Assembly (NCBI GenBank): GCA_019694335.1
Contig: JAIBCD010000017.1
Location: 1 to 54,395 of the forward strand
DNA length: 54,395 nucleotides
Direction: 5' to 3'
From: Rhodospirillaceae bacterium
GTDB taxonomy: Bacteria; Pseudomonadota; Alphaproteobacteria; Rhodospirillales; Rhodospirillaceae
The notes below the pieces were generated by a model. The model made no database searches. It had not been told where the DNA came from and saw only the letters and a program-made list of their open reading frames with translations. Position numbers and translations under genes: made by a program. Shown one piece after another: positions 26,886 through 36,184 of the stretch (the stretch's first letter is position 1; every line of letters starts with the position of its first letter).

Positions 26886-28148
26886 ATGAAAAAAGGCGTC
26901 ACCCTTTACATCCTGATCGGGCTGCTCGCGGGCATCATTGTCGGCGTCCTGCTGAATGCCGCCGCGTCGGACCCCGCCGACCTCAAGGGCGTGATCACGG
27001 TCTTCGATACCATCACCACCGTCTTCCTGCGCCTGGTGCGCACCATCATCTCACCGCTGGTGATCACCACGCTCACCCTGGGCATCGCCAAGATGGGCGA
27101 CGCATCGTCGATCGGACGCATCGGTTTCAAGGCAATGGTGTTCTTCATCGGCGGTACCTTGATCTCGCTGACCATCGCGCTCGTGGCCATGAGCGTGTTC
27201 CACCCGGGCGAAGGCCTGCACCTGGTGGCGGCCGTCAGCATGGAGCCCGCCGCCCAGACCAACCTGACCTTGCAGGGCTTCATCGCCCGCGTGTTCCCGA
27301 TCTCGATCTTCGACGCCATGGCGCGTAACGAGGTTCTGCAGATCGTGGTGTTCTCGCTGTTCGCCGGCATCGGCATCGCCAATCTGTCCAAGGAGCATCG
27401 CGATACCCTCGTTCACATGCTGGACGCGGGCGCCGCGCTGATGCTCAAGATCACCATGTATGTGATGTGGGCGGCGCCGGCGGCCGTGTTCACATCGATT
27501 GCCTCGGCGGTCGCCTCGCAGGGCGCCGGCGTGGTCAGCAACTATGCGGCCTTCATCGGCGAGTTCTACCTGGCGCTGGCGCTGCTGTGGGCGGCCTTGA
27601 TCGCCATCGGCGGCGCCATCATCGGCAACCGCATCTGGCCTCTGATGAAGACCATCCGCGGCCCCGCGCTGATCGCTTTCTCCACCACCAGCTCGGAAGC
27701 CGCCTATCCGTCGCTGCTCAACAACCTCGAGCAGTTCGGCGTGCCCAACCGCATCGCCAGTTTCGTGCTGCCCCTCGGTTACGCCTTCAACCTGATCGGC
27801 TCCATGCTGTACGCGACCATGGCCACCATGTTCGCGGCCCAGGCTTATGATATCCAGATGGGCGCGGGCGACCTGGCGCTGATGTCGTTCCTGCTGTTCA
27901 TCGCCAGCAAGGGAATCGCCATGGTGCCGCGCGCCTCGCTGCTGGTGGTGGCGGCGACCTTGCCGTACCTGCATATCCCGGAGGCGGCGTTCCCGTTCCT
28001 GCTGGCGGTCGACCACATCCTCGATACCGGCCGTACCTGCACCAACACCGTTGCCTGCTCGATCGCCACCGCCTGCGTCGCCAAGTGGGAGGGGGTACTG
28101 GGCAAGCCGGTCGCCAACAACAACGTCGAAGTGGCGTTAGCGCGCTGA
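26886..28148 (+). CDS. SLC1-type dicarboxylate/amino acid symporter, altered ion sites
   Basis: 420 residues with the eight-helix, two-hairpin DAACS layout. HP1 shows STTSSEAAYPSLLNN, and the helix 8 region has DHILDTGRTCTN. The conserved NMDGT of helix 7 reads NLIGS (302-306), so the sodium-coordinating Asp is Ile. The helix 8 position equivalent to GltPh Asp405 is Cys391. Asp380 and Arg383, which line the substrate site, are kept. The next gene encodes a D-amino-acid dehydrogenase-like protein, pointing to amino-acid or related substrate uptake. Coupling by sodium looks doubtful; proton coupling or exchange is possible. Confidence 0.85.
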   Translation: MKKGVTLYILIGLLAGIIVGVLLNAAASDPADLKGVITVFDTITTVFLRLVRTIISPLVITTLTLGIAKMGDASSIGRIGFKAMVFFIGGTLISLTIALVAMSVFHPGEGLHLVAAVSMEPAAQTNLTLQGFIARVFPISIFDAMARNEVLQIVVFSLFAGIGIANLSKEHRDTLVHMLDAGAALMLKITMYVMWAAPAAVFTSIASAVASQGAGVVSNYAAFIGEFYLALALLWAALIAIGGAIIGNRIWPLMKTIRGPALIAFSTTSSEAAYPSLLNNLEQFGVPNRIASFVLPLGYAFNLIGSMLYATMATMFAAQAYDIQMGAGDLALMSFLLFIASKGIAMVPRASLLVVAATLPYLHIPEAAFPFLLAVDHILDTGRTCTNTVACSIATACVAKWEGVLGKPVANNNVEVALAR

Positions 28149-28177
28149 ACCGAAGTTAGCCAACCAACAAGAAGAAA

Positions 28178-29422
28178 ATGCGCATCTGTGTGCTGGGGGG
28201 CGGCGTCGTCGGCATCGTCACCGCCTACTATCTCTCCCGCGACGGTCACGACGTGACCGTGATCGACCAGGAAGCGGGGCCGGCTCTCGAAACCAGCTTC
28301 GCCAACGGCGGACAGCTCAGCTACAGCTATGTCGCGCCGCTCGCCGACCCCTCGGTGATTCCGAAACTCCCGGGCTGGCTGCTGCGCCCGGACTCGCCCT
28401 TGCAGTTCGTGCCGCGGTTCGAACCGCAGCAATGGCGCTGGCTGCTGCGCTTTCTTGCTTCCTGCACGCTCTCGGCTTCACGCGAGGCTACGGTGCAGCT
28501 GCTGGCGCTCGGCTTCTACAGCCGGTCGTTGATCCACGCCATCGTCCGCGAGGAGAACATCGCGTTCGACTATGTGCGTAACGGCAAGCTGGTGCTGTAC
28601 CGGGGCGCCATGGGGCTCGAAGGCGCCAAGCGGCAGATGGCGTTCCAGGCGACGCTCGGCGCGGAGCAGGAGGCCTTGAGCGGCCAGGCCTGCGTCGACC
28701 TGGAACCGGCCCTGGCGCCGCTCGCGGGCAAGCTGGCCGGCGGCATCTACACGCCGAGCGAGGATGCCGGCGACTGTCATAAGTTCACGCGCGGTCTCGC
28801 CGCGGTCGCGGCCGCGCGCGGTGTTACTTTCGTCTACGGCGCGACCGTGCGGGATTTGCTGGGAGCACACGGCCGCGTTGTCGCGGTTCGCACCACGCAG
28901 GGCGACGTCGACGCGGACGCCTTCGTCGTCGCGCTCGGCATCAACAGTCTCGACCTGCTGCGGCCGCTCGGCATCAAGGTGCCGCTCTATCCCATCAACG
29001 GCTATAGCCTTACTTTGCCGGTCGGCCCGTCGCACAGGCCGCCGCGGATCAGCATCACCGACACGCACAACAAAGTGGTCTACGCGCCGCTCGGAGACCG
29101 TTTGCGCATCGCCGGCATGGCCGACATCACCGGGCTGACGTCCGGGCCCGACGCGCGGCGCCTTGCGCTGCTCGCCCGGCAGGCGCGCGAAACCTTCCCC
29201 GCGGGCGGCGACTACGATCATGCCGCCACCTGGTTCGGCCGGCGCCCCGCCACACCGACGAGCAAGCCGGTTTTGGGCGCGACCGCCTACCCGAACCTGT
29301 GGCTCAACGTCGGCCATGGCTCTCTCGGATTCACTTTGGCTTGCGGATCGGCGAAGGTGGTGACCGATGCCATCGCCGGGCGCCCGCCCGCGATTCCGAC
29401 CGGCGGCTTTACTTGGCCGTAA
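28178..29422 (+). CDS. dadA: D-amino acid dehydrogenase-like FAD oxidoreductase
   Basis: 414 residues. It starts with the dinucleotide-binding MRICVLGGGVVGIVTAYYLS, then DGHDVTVIDQ, SFANGGQLSYSYVAPLADP (a DadA hallmark) and a C-terminal LWLNVGHGSLGFTLACGSAK. DadA deaminates D-amino acids to 2-oxo acids and passes electrons to the respiratory chain at the inner membrane. It is 29 bases downstream of the symporter, likely one transcript. Substrate range could extend to other secondary or D-amino acids. Confidence 0.88.
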   Translation: MRICVLGGGVVGIVTAYYLSRDGHDVTVIDQEAGPALETSFANGGQLSYSYVAPLADPSVIPKLPGWLLRPDSPLQFVPRFEPQQWRWLLRFLASCTLSASREATVQLLALGFYSRSLIHAIVREENIAFDYVRNGKLVLYRGAMGLEGAKRQMAFQATLGAEQEALSGQACVDLEPALAPLAGKLAGGIYTPSEDAGDCHKFTRGLAAVAAARGVTFVYGATVRDLLGAHGRVVAVRTTQGDVDADAFVVALGINSLDLLRPLGIKVPLYPINGYSLTLPVGPSHRPPRISITDTHNKVVYAPLGDRLRIAGMADITGLTSGPDARRLALLARQARETFPAGGDYDHAATWFGRRPATPTSKPVLGATAYPNLWLNVGHGSLGFTLACGSAKVVTDAIAGRPPAIPTGGFTWP

Positions 29423-29547
29423 GCGCGTCAGCGCAGGATCGCGGTATCCAATCCGTTACACGAAGGTAAGGCCGACGGGCTATCTTGATCGTGGCCGGAT
29501 GAGCCTTAGATTAAGCTTCACACGCGTTATTGAATGGGCAGGTACAC

Positions 29548-29952
29548 ATGCGCGCATTTGTCACCCTGGTCGCCGCGGGTCTCGCGCTCACCGCTTGCAG
29601 CACCGCGCGTTATGAATTCCAGCAGGCCGCGGCCGGCGAACCCGAAGCGCAGGTCCACTTCGTGCAGTACCGTACGATCCGCGACTGGCATGCCGACAAC
29701 GACCGGCAGCTGTTCGTGCAGTCCGCCGACCGCCAATGGTATCAGGTGGATCTGTTCGGGCCGTGCATCGGCCTGGAATACGCCAACCGTATCCGCCTCG
29801 ACCCCAAGGATCCCGCCGGCACCTTCGACCGGTTCTCGACGGTCATCCTCAAGGGGGGTGAGCGTTGCAAGGTCGCCTCGGTGAAGAAGGCGCCGCCACC
29901 GGTGTTGGTCCAGAAGCCCAAGGCGGCCCGGCCGCAGCCCAGCCAGGCTTAA
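29548..29952 (+). CDS. Small lipoprotein, DUF6491-like
   Basis: 134 residues from MRAFVTLVAAGLALTAC; the lipobox LTAC puts the lipidated Cys at residue 17. The mature part has CIGLEYANRIRLDPKD and DRFSTVILKGGERCKVASV, two cysteines spaced as in small proteobacterial DUF6491-type proteins, and a Pro/Lys/Ala-rich tail. I assign the family from memory of that pattern, with moderate certainty. Function unknown. Confidence 0.65.
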   Translation: MRAFVTLVAAGLALTACSTARYEFQQAAAGEPEAQVHFVQYRTIRDWHADNDRQLFVQSADRQWYQVDLFGPCIGLEYANRIRLDPKDPAGTFDRFSTVILKGGERCKVASVKKAPPPVLVQKPKAARPQPSQA

Positions 29953-30291
29953 TCACGCGGAGTCGGGCGCCGGCGGCCTCGAGGGGCCTTACAGCCGACC
30001 TGTAATATAGCTATGCTGTAAAAAGCATAAGCTTATGAAAATGCTGCGCCGCGGGATTGGGCGCGGAGAGCTTCCGCGAACTGTCTGACGCGAAAGGAAG
30101 AGTCCCGCATAGGTTGTTTCGCGATGCAGCGTGCATCGGGATTTGACAAGGGTGGCGGAAAGCCGTGCCACTCCATGAGCTTCCGTAACAGGGTTGTTAC
30201 AGCCTTTCGCTTCAGGGATAGGCCCCAAAAATATAATATTTGGGGGGGGCTATGGTTCGTAACCTAGAATTGTTCTTGGGAGAAATGTTGC
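29953..30291 (+). promoter_or_regulatory. 339 bp leader region of cassette II
   Basis: No gene seen. A TATAAT (30232-30237) sits inside a near-palindrome, CCCCAAAAATATAATATTTGGGG (described by arms CCCAAA and TTTGGG, about 30224-30245), 55 bases before the first gene. No good -35 is visible at 16-18 bp. GGGAG at 30278-30282 is the ribosome site for the ATG at 30292. Confidence 0.4.
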
Positions 30292-31440
30292 ATGATCGGC
30301 AAGGTTGTCCGCACGCCGAAGTCCTTGTTTCGAACGGGGCTGCGCGCGGGGTTCGCGGTGGGTGTTTTGATGGCCGGCGTTGCCGCCGCACCCGCCCATG
30401 CTGTCGAGACCAGAACCTTCGTGATCGGCTGGTTCAGTGAGGCGACCTACTCGCAGGACAACGACTGCGTCGGCGGCATCAATCCCAATATCGACGACCA
30501 GTACCTGAAGAACCTTGCGGACCTCGGCTACACGCCGTCCCAGATCGAAGAGATGGCCAAGAAGGAACTCGACGGCGAGAACAGCCCGATCCGCGGGCTT
30601 ATGACCAGCCGCGCGCGCGTCGACGGCAAGCCCGCCAATCCCTACGCCTACCCGGCGTTCGTCGTAGACCCCAAACTCAAGTCATCGACGAGCAACCTGG
30701 CTTATGGCTTCGACCTCGACGGCAAGCCCGGCCCGGTCGAGGATCCGCAGACCCGGCAGAAAGGCATCGACAACGAATTCGCCCGCGCGCTCGGTTGCAT
30801 GCGCAGCTTCCGCGGCTCGCTGGAAAGCCGGCCGACCTACTACGCCTGGGCCTGGGGCCAGCTCAAGGATTCCATGCCGGCCTGGGTCGTCACCATCAGC
30901 GCCGAGAGTCTTTCGAAGGATGGCGACGTCACCGTGACGTTCGACCGCGCGTTCGAACACCTGCGTTCCAACGCCGACGGTTCCCCGCGCGCCGACGCCA
31001 CCTACCGCATCGATCCCGATCCGCGCTCGCACAACGTCCTGCACGGCAAGCTCAAGGGCAAGGAACTCACCTTCGACACGCCGGTCGATTTCCGCCTGAT
31101 GCAGAACCCGCTGATGGCGCCGATGGAATTCAAGATGACCAAGGCCAAGCTGCGCCTCACGCTGAAGGACGACGGCTCGATCAGCGGCATCGTCGGCGGC
31201 TACATGCCGTGGAGCGAGTTCTATCTCGGCCTGGGCACGCAGGGTCCGGGCACCGAGTACTGCATCACCGGTGACATCCCGGGCATCTACTATCTGCTCA
31301 AGAAATTCGCGGACGCCGACCCGGACCCCAAGACCGGTCAGAACCGCGCGATCTCCGCCGCCTACTATCTCGAAGCCGTGCCCGCCTTCATCGCGTCGGA
31401 GAGCGCGCAGGCGACTCAGCACGCTCCGGCCCGCGAATAA
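30292..31440 (+). CDS. Secreted GIDN-family protein C, cassette II
   Basis: 382 residues. The signal peptide ends GVAAAPAHA-VE near residue 37. The mature protein opens ETRTFVIGWFSEATYSQDND, then [65 protein letters not shown] and GDIPGIYYLLKKFADADPDP. The last block lines up with KLADAYPDKDGHNTAIS of the cassette I copies, which shows that all five belong to one family despite low overall identity. DUF1592 follows after 16 bases. Function unknown. Confidence 0.8.
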   Translation: MIGKVVRTPKSLFRTGLRAGFAVGVLMAGVAAAPAHAVETRTFVIGWFSEATYSQDNDCVGGINPNIDDQYLKNLADLGYTPSQIEEMAKKELDGENSPIRGLMTSRARVDGKPANPYAYPAFVVDPKLKSSTSNLAYGFDLDGKPGPVEDPQTRQKGIDNEFARALGCMRSFRGSLESRPTYYAWAWGQLKDSMPAWVVTISAESLSKDGDVTVTFDRAFEHLRSNADGSPRADATYRIDPDPRSHNVLHGKLKGKELTFDTPVDFRLMQNPLMAPMEFKMTKAKLRLTLKDDGSISGIVGGYMPWSEFYLGLGTQGPGTEYCITGDIPGIYYLLKKFADADPDPKTGQNRAISAAYYLEAVPAFIASESAQATQHAPARE

Positions 31441-31456
31441 AAGGGAACATCACGTA

Positions 31457-33124
31457 ATGAAGACCACTGCACGTTTGCTTTCCGGCGCGGCTTTCACGGC
31501 GCTCTCTCTCGGTGCGGCGCTTGCTGCGGACGCCCCGGCAGAAGTCGATACCTCCACCGTCGCGCGCCGCCTGACCGCGGATGAATACCGCACCATCATC
31601 ACCGATGTGTTCGGCCCGACCATCGAGCTCGGCGGCCGCTTCGAGCCCGAGCTGCGCGTCAAAGGCCTGCTCGCCGTCGGCACCACCCACGTCAGCGTCA
31701 CCAGCGCCGGCATGGAACAGTACGATGTCATGGCGCGCGCCATCGCCAACCAGGTGGTGGACGCCAAGCACCGTGACCTGATCCCATGCAGGCCGGCCAA
31801 CGACAAAGCCGCCGACGATGCCTGCACCGGCACGTTCATGGCCAAGGTCGGCCGCTTGCTCTACCGCCGCCCGCTCACCGACGCCGAGCTCAAGACCTAC
31901 GTCGGCGCCGCGCGCGTCGCGACCGCCGAGACCAAGGACTATTGGAACGGCCTGTCCATGAGCTTGGCGGCGATGCTGTCTTCACCCAAGTTCCTGTTCC
32001 GCCAGGTCGCGATCGTGCCGGAGCCGGGCAAGCCGGGCCAGTGGCGCATGGAAGCCCACGCCAAGGCGCAGCAGCTGTCGTTCTTCCTGTGGAACGCCGG
32101 CCCCGACCTCGAACTGCTGGCCGCCGCCGAGCGCGGTGACCTCGACACCAAGAAGGGCCTCGCCAAGCAGGTCGATCGCATGATGGCCTCGTCGCGTGTC
32201 GAAGCCGGCGTGCGCGCCTTCTTCATCGACAATCTGGGCTTCGACGAGTTCGACACCCTCACCAAGGACGCGGCCCTGTTCCCGAAGTTCAGCGCCCAGG
32301 CCGCGGCCGACGCGCAGGAACAGACCCTCAAGACCATCGTCGATTTGTTGCTCACCCATAAGGGCGACTATCGCGACGTGTTCACCACCAAGAAGACCTT
32401 CCTCACCCAGGAGCTGGCGTCGATCTACAAGGTGCCCCTGGTCAACGACGGCCCGAACGGTGCTCCCGACACCTGGGTGCCGTTCGAGTTCTCGAAGGAC
32501 GATCCGCGCGGCGGCATCCTGACCCAGGTGGCGTTCACCGCACTGCATTCCCCGCCGGGCCGCGGGTCGCCGACCTTGCGCGGCAAGGCGCTGCGTGAAG
32601 TGCTGCTCTGCCAGAAAGTCCCGGCGCCGCCGGCGGCTGTGAAATTCGACATCGTGCAGGACACCAACAACCCGCTCTACAAGACCGCGCGCGAGCGCCT
32701 GAAGGCGCATGCCACCAACCCGGTGTGCGCGGGTTGCCACAAGATCATCGACCCGATGGGCTTGGCGCTCGAGAACTTCGACGGTGCGGGCGCCTACCGC
32801 CTGACCGAGAACGGCGTGCCGATCGACACCTCCGGCTCGCTGGACGGCGTCAACTTCACCAACTCCGCCGAGCTCGGCAAGGCGATCCACGACAATCCGG
32901 CCAGCAGCTCGTGCCTGGTCAGCCGCCTGTCGTCCTATGCCACCGGGCGCCCGATCGATACCGGCATGCCCTGGGCCCAGGCGCTGCTCAAGAACTTCAG
33001 CGCCGGCGGCTACAAGCTGCCCGACCTGATGCGCGACATCGCGCTCAGCGACGATTTCTTCAGCGTTACGCCGCCCGACACCAAGGCGGCCGAAGCCGCT
33101 GCCCCCAATCAACCCGCCCGTTAA
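31457..33124 (+). CDS. DUF1592-group haem c protein, cassette II
   Basis: 555 residues. The signal peptide MKTTARLLSGAAFTALSLGA ends ALA-AD and has no lipobox, unlike the other two copies, so this one should be soluble periplasmic or secreted. Domain order is as in the cassette I copy: LTADEYRTIITDVFGP, GRLLYRRPLTDAEL, QLSFFLWNAGPDLELL, RGSPTLRGKALREVLLCQK, CAGCH (Cys424, Cys427, His428) and DPMGLALENFDGAGAYR. One haem c is expected. It is strikingly close to the cassette III copy through the middle (KFSAQAAADAQEQT, TTKKTFLTQELASIYK). RBS GAGGGAG precedes the next gene 18 bases on. Confidence 0.88.
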   Translation: MKTTARLLSGAAFTALSLGAALAADAPAEVDTSTVARRLTADEYRTIITDVFGPTIELGGRFEPELRVKGLLAVGTTHVSVTSAGMEQYDVMARAIANQVVDAKHRDLIPCRPANDKAADDACTGTFMAKVGRLLYRRPLTDAELKTYVGAARVATAETKDYWNGLSMSLAAMLSSPKFLFRQVAIVPEPGKPGQWRMEAHAKAQQLSFFLWNAGPDLELLAAAERGDLDTKKGLAKQVDRMMASSRVEAGVRAFFIDNLGFDEFDTLTKDAALFPKFSAQAAADAQEQTLKTIVDLLLTHKGDYRDVFTTKKTFLTQELASIYKVPLVNDGPNGAPDTWVPFEFSKDDPRGGILTQVAFTALHSPPGRGSPTLRGKALREVLLCQKVPAPPAAVKFDIVQDTNNPLYKTARERLKAHATNPVCAGCHKIIDPMGLALENFDGAGAYRLTENGVPIDTSGSLDGVNFTNSAELGKAIHDNPASSSCLVSRLSSYATGRPIDTGMPWAQALLKNFSAGGYKLPDLMRDIALSDDFFSVTPPDTKAAEAAAPNQPAR

Positions 33125-33142
33125 GTCGAGGGAGACAACAAA

Positions 33143-34459
33143 ATGAACAAACTCGTCAATCGCCGGAGAGTGTTGCGTGGCGCCGCCGGGATCACGGTCG
33201 GCCTGCCGTTCCTGGATTGCTTCCTCAACAGCAGCGGCACCGCGCTGGCGGCGACCAACGCGCAGCTGCCGGTGTGCTTCGGCACCTGGTGGCAGGGCCT
33301 GGGCATGACTCCGGGCCGCTGGGTTCCGGATAAAGTCGGCGCCGGCTACGAGGTGAAGGTGGAAATGCGCGCGCTCACGCCGTTCCGCGACAAGATGAAC
33401 ATCATCTCGGGCACCAAGTATTTTATGGACGGACGCCCTCTGGAAACCCACACCACCGGATGGCAGATCGGCTCCACCGGGCGCATCCCGCTGGGCATCA
33501 ACTCCGGCGCCAGCCTCGACAGCCAGATCGCCGACGTGATCGGCACCAAGACCCGCTTCCGTTCGATCGAGGTCTCGCTCGACGGCTCGACCCAGAGCTA
33601 CTCGAAGCGCGCGGGCTCGGCCAGCAATCCGTCGGAAGGGTCGCCGTCCAAGCTCTATGCCCGCATCTTCGGGCCGGAGTTCAAGGATCCCAACGCCGCC
33701 GATTTCACGCCCGATCCCAAGGTCATGGCGCGCCGCAGCGTGCTGTCCTATGTCGCCGACGAGCGCAAGGACGTGATGAAGCAGTTGGGCGCCTCCGACC
33801 GCGCCCGTCTGGACGAGTACTTCTCCGCGCTGCGCCAGATCGAACAGCAGCTCGACATCGAATTGCAGAAGCCCGCGCCGCTCGCGGCCTGCACCGTGCC
33901 GACCGCGTTCGGCGAAACCCAGCCGGGTAAGGACATCGTCGAGGCCGGCAAGAACTCGAAGCTGTTCGGCGGCTTGCTCGCGCATGCGCTTGCCTGCGGA
34001 CAGACCCGCGTGTTCAACATCAACGTCGGCGCCGGCGGCCTGCGCAAGGCCGGCTCGACCCAGGGCTGGCACAGCTGGACCCACGAAGAGCCGATCGACG
34101 AGAAGCTCGGTTACCAGAAGGAGGTCACGTCGTTCATCGAGTGGGGTAACGAGACCTTCGCCGAATTGCTGCGCCAGCTCGAGGGCGTCAAGGAAGGTTC
34201 GGGCAACGTGCTCGACCGCACGGTCATTCTCTGGCAGTCGGACCACGGCATCGCCCGTACCCACACCATGGACTTCCTGCCGATCCTGACGGTGGGCAAG
34301 GCCGGCGGGCGTCTCAAGACCGGCATCCACGTCTCGGCGGCCGGCGACCCGGCCACGCGCGTCGGCCTCACCATGCAGCAGATCATGGGCGTGCCGCTTT
34401 CCAGTTGGGGGGCCTTGTCCAACGAGACCTCCAAGACCGTTACCGAAATCGTCGCCTAG
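33143..34459 (+). CDS. DUF1552 Tat-exported protein, cassette II
   Basis: 438 residues. The N-terminus NRRRVLRGAAGITVGLPFLD is a twin-arginine-type signal. The family core is present: CFGTWWQGLGMTPGRWVP, SGTKYFMDGRPLETHTTGW, DSQIADVIGTKTRFRSIEVS, FGPEFKDPNAADFTPDP, HALACGQTRVFNINVGAGG and SWGALSNETSKTVTEIVA. It shares most of these blocks with the cassette III copy. Role unknown; genomic pairing with the haem protein suggests they act together. Confidence 0.87.
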   Translation: MNKLVNRRRVLRGAAGITVGLPFLDCFLNSSGTALAATNAQLPVCFGTWWQGLGMTPGRWVPDKVGAGYEVKVEMRALTPFRDKMNIISGTKYFMDGRPLETHTTGWQIGSTGRIPLGINSGASLDSQIADVIGTKTRFRSIEVSLDGSTQSYSKRAGSASNPSEGSPSKLYARIFGPEFKDPNAADFTPDPKVMARRSVLSYVADERKDVMKQLGASDRARLDEYFSALRQIEQQLDIELQKPAPLAACTVPTAFGETQPGKDIVEAGKNSKLFGGLLAHALACGQTRVFNINVGAGGLRKAGSTQGWHSWTHEEPIDEKLGYQKEVTSFIEWGNETFAELLRQLEGVKEGSGNVLDRTVILWQSDHGIARTHTMDFLPILTVGKAGGRLKTGIHVSAAGDPATRVGLTMQQIMGVPLSSWGALSNETSKTVTEIVA

Positions 34460-34512
34460 AGCGTGTTCAGGAAAAGTGGAGGCCGGGTTTCCGGCCGGAC
34501 ACGCGACTAAAC
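34460..34512 (+). repeat. REP-like palindrome, copy 2
   Basis: GAGCGTGTTCAGGAAAAGTG starts the element and GGACACGC ends the outer stem; the inner arms are GGCCGG and CCGGCC. It fills most of the 117 bp between DUF1552 and the Yx gene, where it may act on transcript stability. Confidence 0.6.
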
Positions 34513-34576
34513 AAAAAGCCGGATGATGATTCGCAAGAGCATCATCCCGAGGCACAAACGACAGGGGAGATTTGTG

Positions 34577-35971
34577 ATGAAGACTCAGAGGTTCTTGCTG
34601 CTCGCAGGATTGTCGGTGACCGCCGTCGCCGCGGCCTCGGGTTCGGTTTCGGCCGCCAAAAGCAGCCAGGCCTTCAGCCAGCTGCTGACGCCGCCCGGCA
34701 TCACCACGGAAGTGCTCGGCAAAGGGCAGGGCTATGACCTCGGCAAGCAGACCGTGGCGGCGCAGATCCGCGACGACATCGCCTTCACCGACGCCAGGGG
34801 CCTGACGCTCTACACCTACGCCAACGATCCGGTCGGCAAGGCCACTTGCGTCGATGCCTGCGCCAAGGAATGGGTGCCGATGCTCGCCCAAAAGGGTGCC
34901 AAGGGCTTCGGTGACTGGTCGCTGGCCGCGCGCGCCGACGGCGCCAAGCAGTGGGCTTACAGGGGCAAGGCGCTCTACCACTTCGTCAAGGACGTGGACC
35001 CCGGCTCGGTGTGGGGCAACAGCCCGGCCAGGTTCGGCGGCCGCCGCAAGAACGGCGCCGGTGAATATGTCGGCGGCGGTTTCCGCGGCGCCGGCGCGCG
35101 CAACGCCGCGCCCGACCTGAAGCCGGTTGAGGGCTGGGCCCCCGCGCTGGCGTTCCCGAACACCACTGTCGAAGTCCCCGCCGGCATCACCCTGAAGGAA
35201 GTGCCGGACGCGACCGGCCTCGCGCTGGTGGATTATCGCAACCGCACGCTCTACGCGCTCGACGGCGACGTGAAGAAGGAAAAGAAGCTCGACAGCTCGT
35301 GGGTGCCGGCGGCCGCCGCGCAGCTCGCCGAGCCCAAGGGTGACTTCTCCCTGATCCTGCGCGACGACGGCATCAAGCAGTGGGCCTACAAGGGCCGGGC
35401 GCTGTTCACCTCGTCCAACGACCTCGCCCCCGGCGACGCCAACGGCATGGGTGTGGACAAGAAGATCGCACCCGCCGTGGTCTATGCCTACTTCATGCCC
35501 GATGGGGTCAGCGTCCATAACACGCCCGGCCAGGGCCGTATCATCGCCACCGCCGCCGGCGTTACGCTTTATAAGCGCGAAGGCGTGGTGCACCAGTCGG
35601 GCGGCGGCCATTCGCTCCGCCGCGGCCATCCCAACCGCCCGGCCGTGGGCCGCGACATCGGCATCAACGTCATGTGCGGCGAGGACTGCATGAAGGTGTG
35701 GCACCCGTTCAAGGCGCCGGCCGACGCGCAGCCGCAGGGCTTCTGGAACGTGGCGCAGCGCCCCGACGGCAGCAAGCAGTGGGTCTACCAGGGCTACGCG
35801 CTATGGACCTATGACGGCGACAAGCGCCCCAACGACATGAACGGCAACGACGACTTCACCTATGCTTATGCCGCGCCTCCGGGCGTGGACAAGGATTCGG
35901 TGAAGGATCTCGACGTCGGCACGCCGATGGATGGCGCCTCGGCGCTGCACTGGTCGATTGTCGTGCCGTAA
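34577..35971 (+). CDS. Yx(FWY)xxD-repeat secreted protein, cassette II
   Basis: 464 residues from the ATG with AGGGGAG upstream; in-frame codons before it lack a signal. The signal peptide is MKTQRFLLLAGLSVTAVAAA and onward. The mature part begins TPPGITTEVLGKGQGYDLGK. Repeat units include LTLYTYANDPVGKA with CVDAC, ALYHFVKDVDPGS, RTLYALDGD, ALFTSSNDLAPGD, VTLYKREGVVHQSGGG and ALWTYDGDKRPND. A conserved HSLRRGHPNRPAVGRDIG block with CGEDC precedes the last unit. It has exactly the same length as the cassette III copy. A hairpin terminator follows. Confidence 0.86.
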   Translation: MKTQRFLLLAGLSVTAVAAASGSVSAAKSSQAFSQLLTPPGITTEVLGKGQGYDLGKQTVAAQIRDDIAFTDARGLTLYTYANDPVGKATCVDACAKEWVPMLAQKGAKGFGDWSLAARADGAKQWAYRGKALYHFVKDVDPGSVWGNSPARFGGRRKNGAGEYVGGGFRGAGARNAAPDLKPVEGWAPALAFPNTTVEVPAGITLKEVPDATGLALVDYRNRTLYALDGDVKKEKKLDSSWVPAAAAQLAEPKGDFSLILRDDGIKQWAYKGRALFTSSNDLAPGDANGMGVDKKIAPAVVYAYFMPDGVSVHNTPGQGRIIATAAGVTLYKREGVVHQSGGGHSLRRGHPNRPAVGRDIGINVMCGEDCMKVWHPFKAPADAQPQGFWNVAQRPDGSKQWVYQGYALWTYDGDKRPNDMNGNDDFTYAYAAPPGVDKDSVKDLDVGTPMDGASALHWSIVVP

Positions 35972-35998
35972 GACGCACGACACTCCGAAAACGGAAGA

Positions 35999-36025
35999 GG
36001 GGGGCGTCAATTGCCCCCCTTTTTC
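35999..36025 (+). terminator. Terminator after cassette II
   Basis: GGGGGGC (35999-36005), loop GTCAATT, GCCCCCC (36013-36019), then TTTTTCTTT: a classic Rho-independent terminator 28 bases after the Yx stop. Confidence 0.85.
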
Positions 36026-36184
36026 TTTCCCCACCGCAGCCTCGCGAAAGGTAGCCTTGTAAGGCCAAATCGATTCTGTCATGACTGGAATCGTTGCATC
36101 GCGCGAGGTGCCGCGCGCAGACAGCGCCGCCTCCAGATGATCGGCAACCTGATGACCGGCATCGTAACGACCTGGGGAGGACTT

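Noticed and set aside
31982-35704. A 1240-codon minus-strand open frame over cassette II
   Set aside because: It spans three well-supported genes on the other strand and shows no domain or signal, only low-complexity composition.
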